Source: Candidatus Scalindua sp. (GTDB taxonomy: Bacteria > Planctomycetota > Brocadiia > Brocadiales > Scalinduaceae). From it: 64,000 bases of DNA. Positions 63,336-64,000 of the stretch are shown piece by piece. Positions within the stretch are counted from its first letter, which is position 1. Each line of letters starts with the position of its first letter. The notes beneath the pieces are model-generated. The model did not search any database and was not told the origin of the DNA. It worked only from the letters and a program-made list of their open reading frames with translations. Where the stretch lies: positions 248,001 through 312,000 of the forward strand of contig JALDRB010000002.1 in assembly GCA_031316155.1 (NCBI GenBank), read 5' to 3'. The position numbers and the translations under genes are program-made.

Positions 63336-63836
63336 ATGAATTGTAACATGTTTCATACTATTCCATTCTTGTGGAGATTTCATCGGATGCATCATACAGT
63401 CTTGGATTTTGACGTGACAACAGGCTTACGGTTTCACCCTGTTGAAATAATTCTCTCCATGCTCTTAAAACTAGCTACAGTAACAATCCTTGGTCCTCCT
63501 CCTTTGGCTGTAATTATTTTTGAAGTACTGCTGAATTCTACTTCGATGTTTAATCACGGCAACATATATATTTCTGGAAAAATTGATCGAATATTACGCT
63601 GTCTCATAGTAACACCAGATATGCATCGTTGCCATCATTCTCTTATACTTGAGGAGAGAAACAGCAACTTTGGCTTCAATCTCCCCTGGTGGGATCGTCT
63701 GCTTGGCACATATTGTGATCAACCTCAAAACGGTCATGAACAGATGCAGATCGGGATTGAAACCTTTCGTAATTCTAAGTATCTGCACTTACAATGGTTA
63801 CTAATTCAGCCATTTGTAAGTAAGGAATATAACTAA
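63336..63836 (+). CDS. Sterol desaturase/fatty acid hydroxylase family protein, 5'-truncated
   Basis: 166 residues as an open frame, against about 250-300 in the family. The second and third histidine boxes are present: WRFHRMHH (about residue 13) and MHRCHHS (about residue 98), with DFDVTTGLRFHPVE and NFGFNLPWWDRLLGTY. The first box (HxxxH) and N-terminal membrane helices are missing, and the 187 bp upstream do not encode them in any frame I can see. Without the first box the di-iron site is incomplete, so this is probably a remnant. Confidence 0.72.
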   Translation: MNCNMFHTIPFLWRFHRMHHTVLDFDVTTGLRFHPVEIILSMLLKLATVTILGPPPLAVIIFEVLLNSTSMFNHGNIYISGKIDRILRCLIVTPDMHRCHHSLILEERNSNFGFNLPWWDRLLGTYCDQPQNGHEQMQIGIETFRNSKYLHLQWLLIQPFVSKEYN

Positions 63837-63895
63837 TCCATTAAAGAAAAAATATTTAATTCCATGCATATGAGGAATTTCAAAACTATGTTTTA

Positions 63896-63988
63896 TGTGC
63901 GTGAGCACATACCGAAAATGACGTTAAGCAACGACATGGATGTCGTTGTAGCAATTTTGCAAGAGTTGCGCAGGATGCGCTTAACTCG
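63896..63988 (+). repeat. Three-hairpin dispersed repeat, copy 4
   Basis: TGTGCGTGAGCACATACCG, GACGTTAAGCAACGACATGG, AGTTGCGCAGGATGCGCTTA. Stems CGACA/TGTCG and GCGC/GCGC replace CTGCC/GGCAG and GGCC/GGCC of the other copies. Lies 60 bp behind a gene end. Confidence 0.8.
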
Positions 63989-64000
63989 TAGCTGATTGAA

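Overview
The window (about 40% G+C by eye, with G+C-richer stretches around 13.4-14.9 kb and 33.6-39.3 kb) looks like a Gram-negative, anaerobic, cytochrome-rich bacterium, most likely an anammox planctomycete (Brocadiales, Scalindua/Kuenenia-like). The best evidence is an eight-haem hydroxylamine-oxidoreductase-like lipoprotein at 60.5-62.2 kb. Lipid-A-type sugar genes, TolC/RND efflux, a Wza-like export lipoprotein and a haemerythrin fit this. The taxon is inference.

Layout. 1-3.6 kb: edge-truncated molybdopterin oxidoreductase, M48 metalloprotease lipoprotein, hemB. 3.9-10.5 kb: HD nucleotidase, then a ThiC-superfamily enzyme, a zinc-ribbon protein, a B12-binding radical SAM enzyme and an O-methyltransferase, a set resembling the anaerobic benzimidazole (cobamide lower ligand, bza) route, followed by a parvulin. 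10.65 kb: tRNA-Leu(CAA), then an ABC-F ATPase. 13.0-14.9 kb: a nine-cysteine peptide directly before a radical SAM/SPASM maturase, an apparent two-gene RiPP locus. 15-25 kb: PAP2 phosphatase, family-B DNA polymerase, M20 amidohydrolase, and a floA/nfeD membrane operon. 25-31 kb: PAS histidine kinase joined to a sigma54 activator (split by a frameshift), Wza-like export protein, MerR-like regulator, UDP-glucose dehydrogenase. 31-39 kb: two-component system and a complete RND/adaptor/outer-membrane efflux set. 39-55 kb: a long minus-strand block of ArnT/PMT-type glycosyltransferases and a nearly complete 4-amino-4-deoxy-L-arabinose pathway (arnB, arnC, two-gene arnA, frameshifted arnD, arnT; Ugd at 29.4 kb supplies the first step). 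55-59 kb: sensor kinase with a scrambled 3' end. 59-64 kb: CBM48 protein, coiled-coil protein, octahaem cytochrome, haemerythrin and a 5'-truncated sterol-desaturase-like gene.

Two themes cut across the map. Intergenic spaces are filled with several dispersed repeat families: a 29-bp palindrome, a three-hairpin element found behind gene 3' ends, a ~180-bp element with a terminal hairpin, an AT-rich repeat and small inverted-repeat elements. Several otherwise intact genes (short nfeD, kinase/sigma54 regulator, arnD, the 57-kb kinase) are broken by single-base changes, mostly in short homopolymers, and 55.4-56.8 kb is a shortened copy of neighbouring sequence. This suggests consensus errors as much as biology. 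No CRISPR array, rRNA, prophage or intact insertion sequence was seen.
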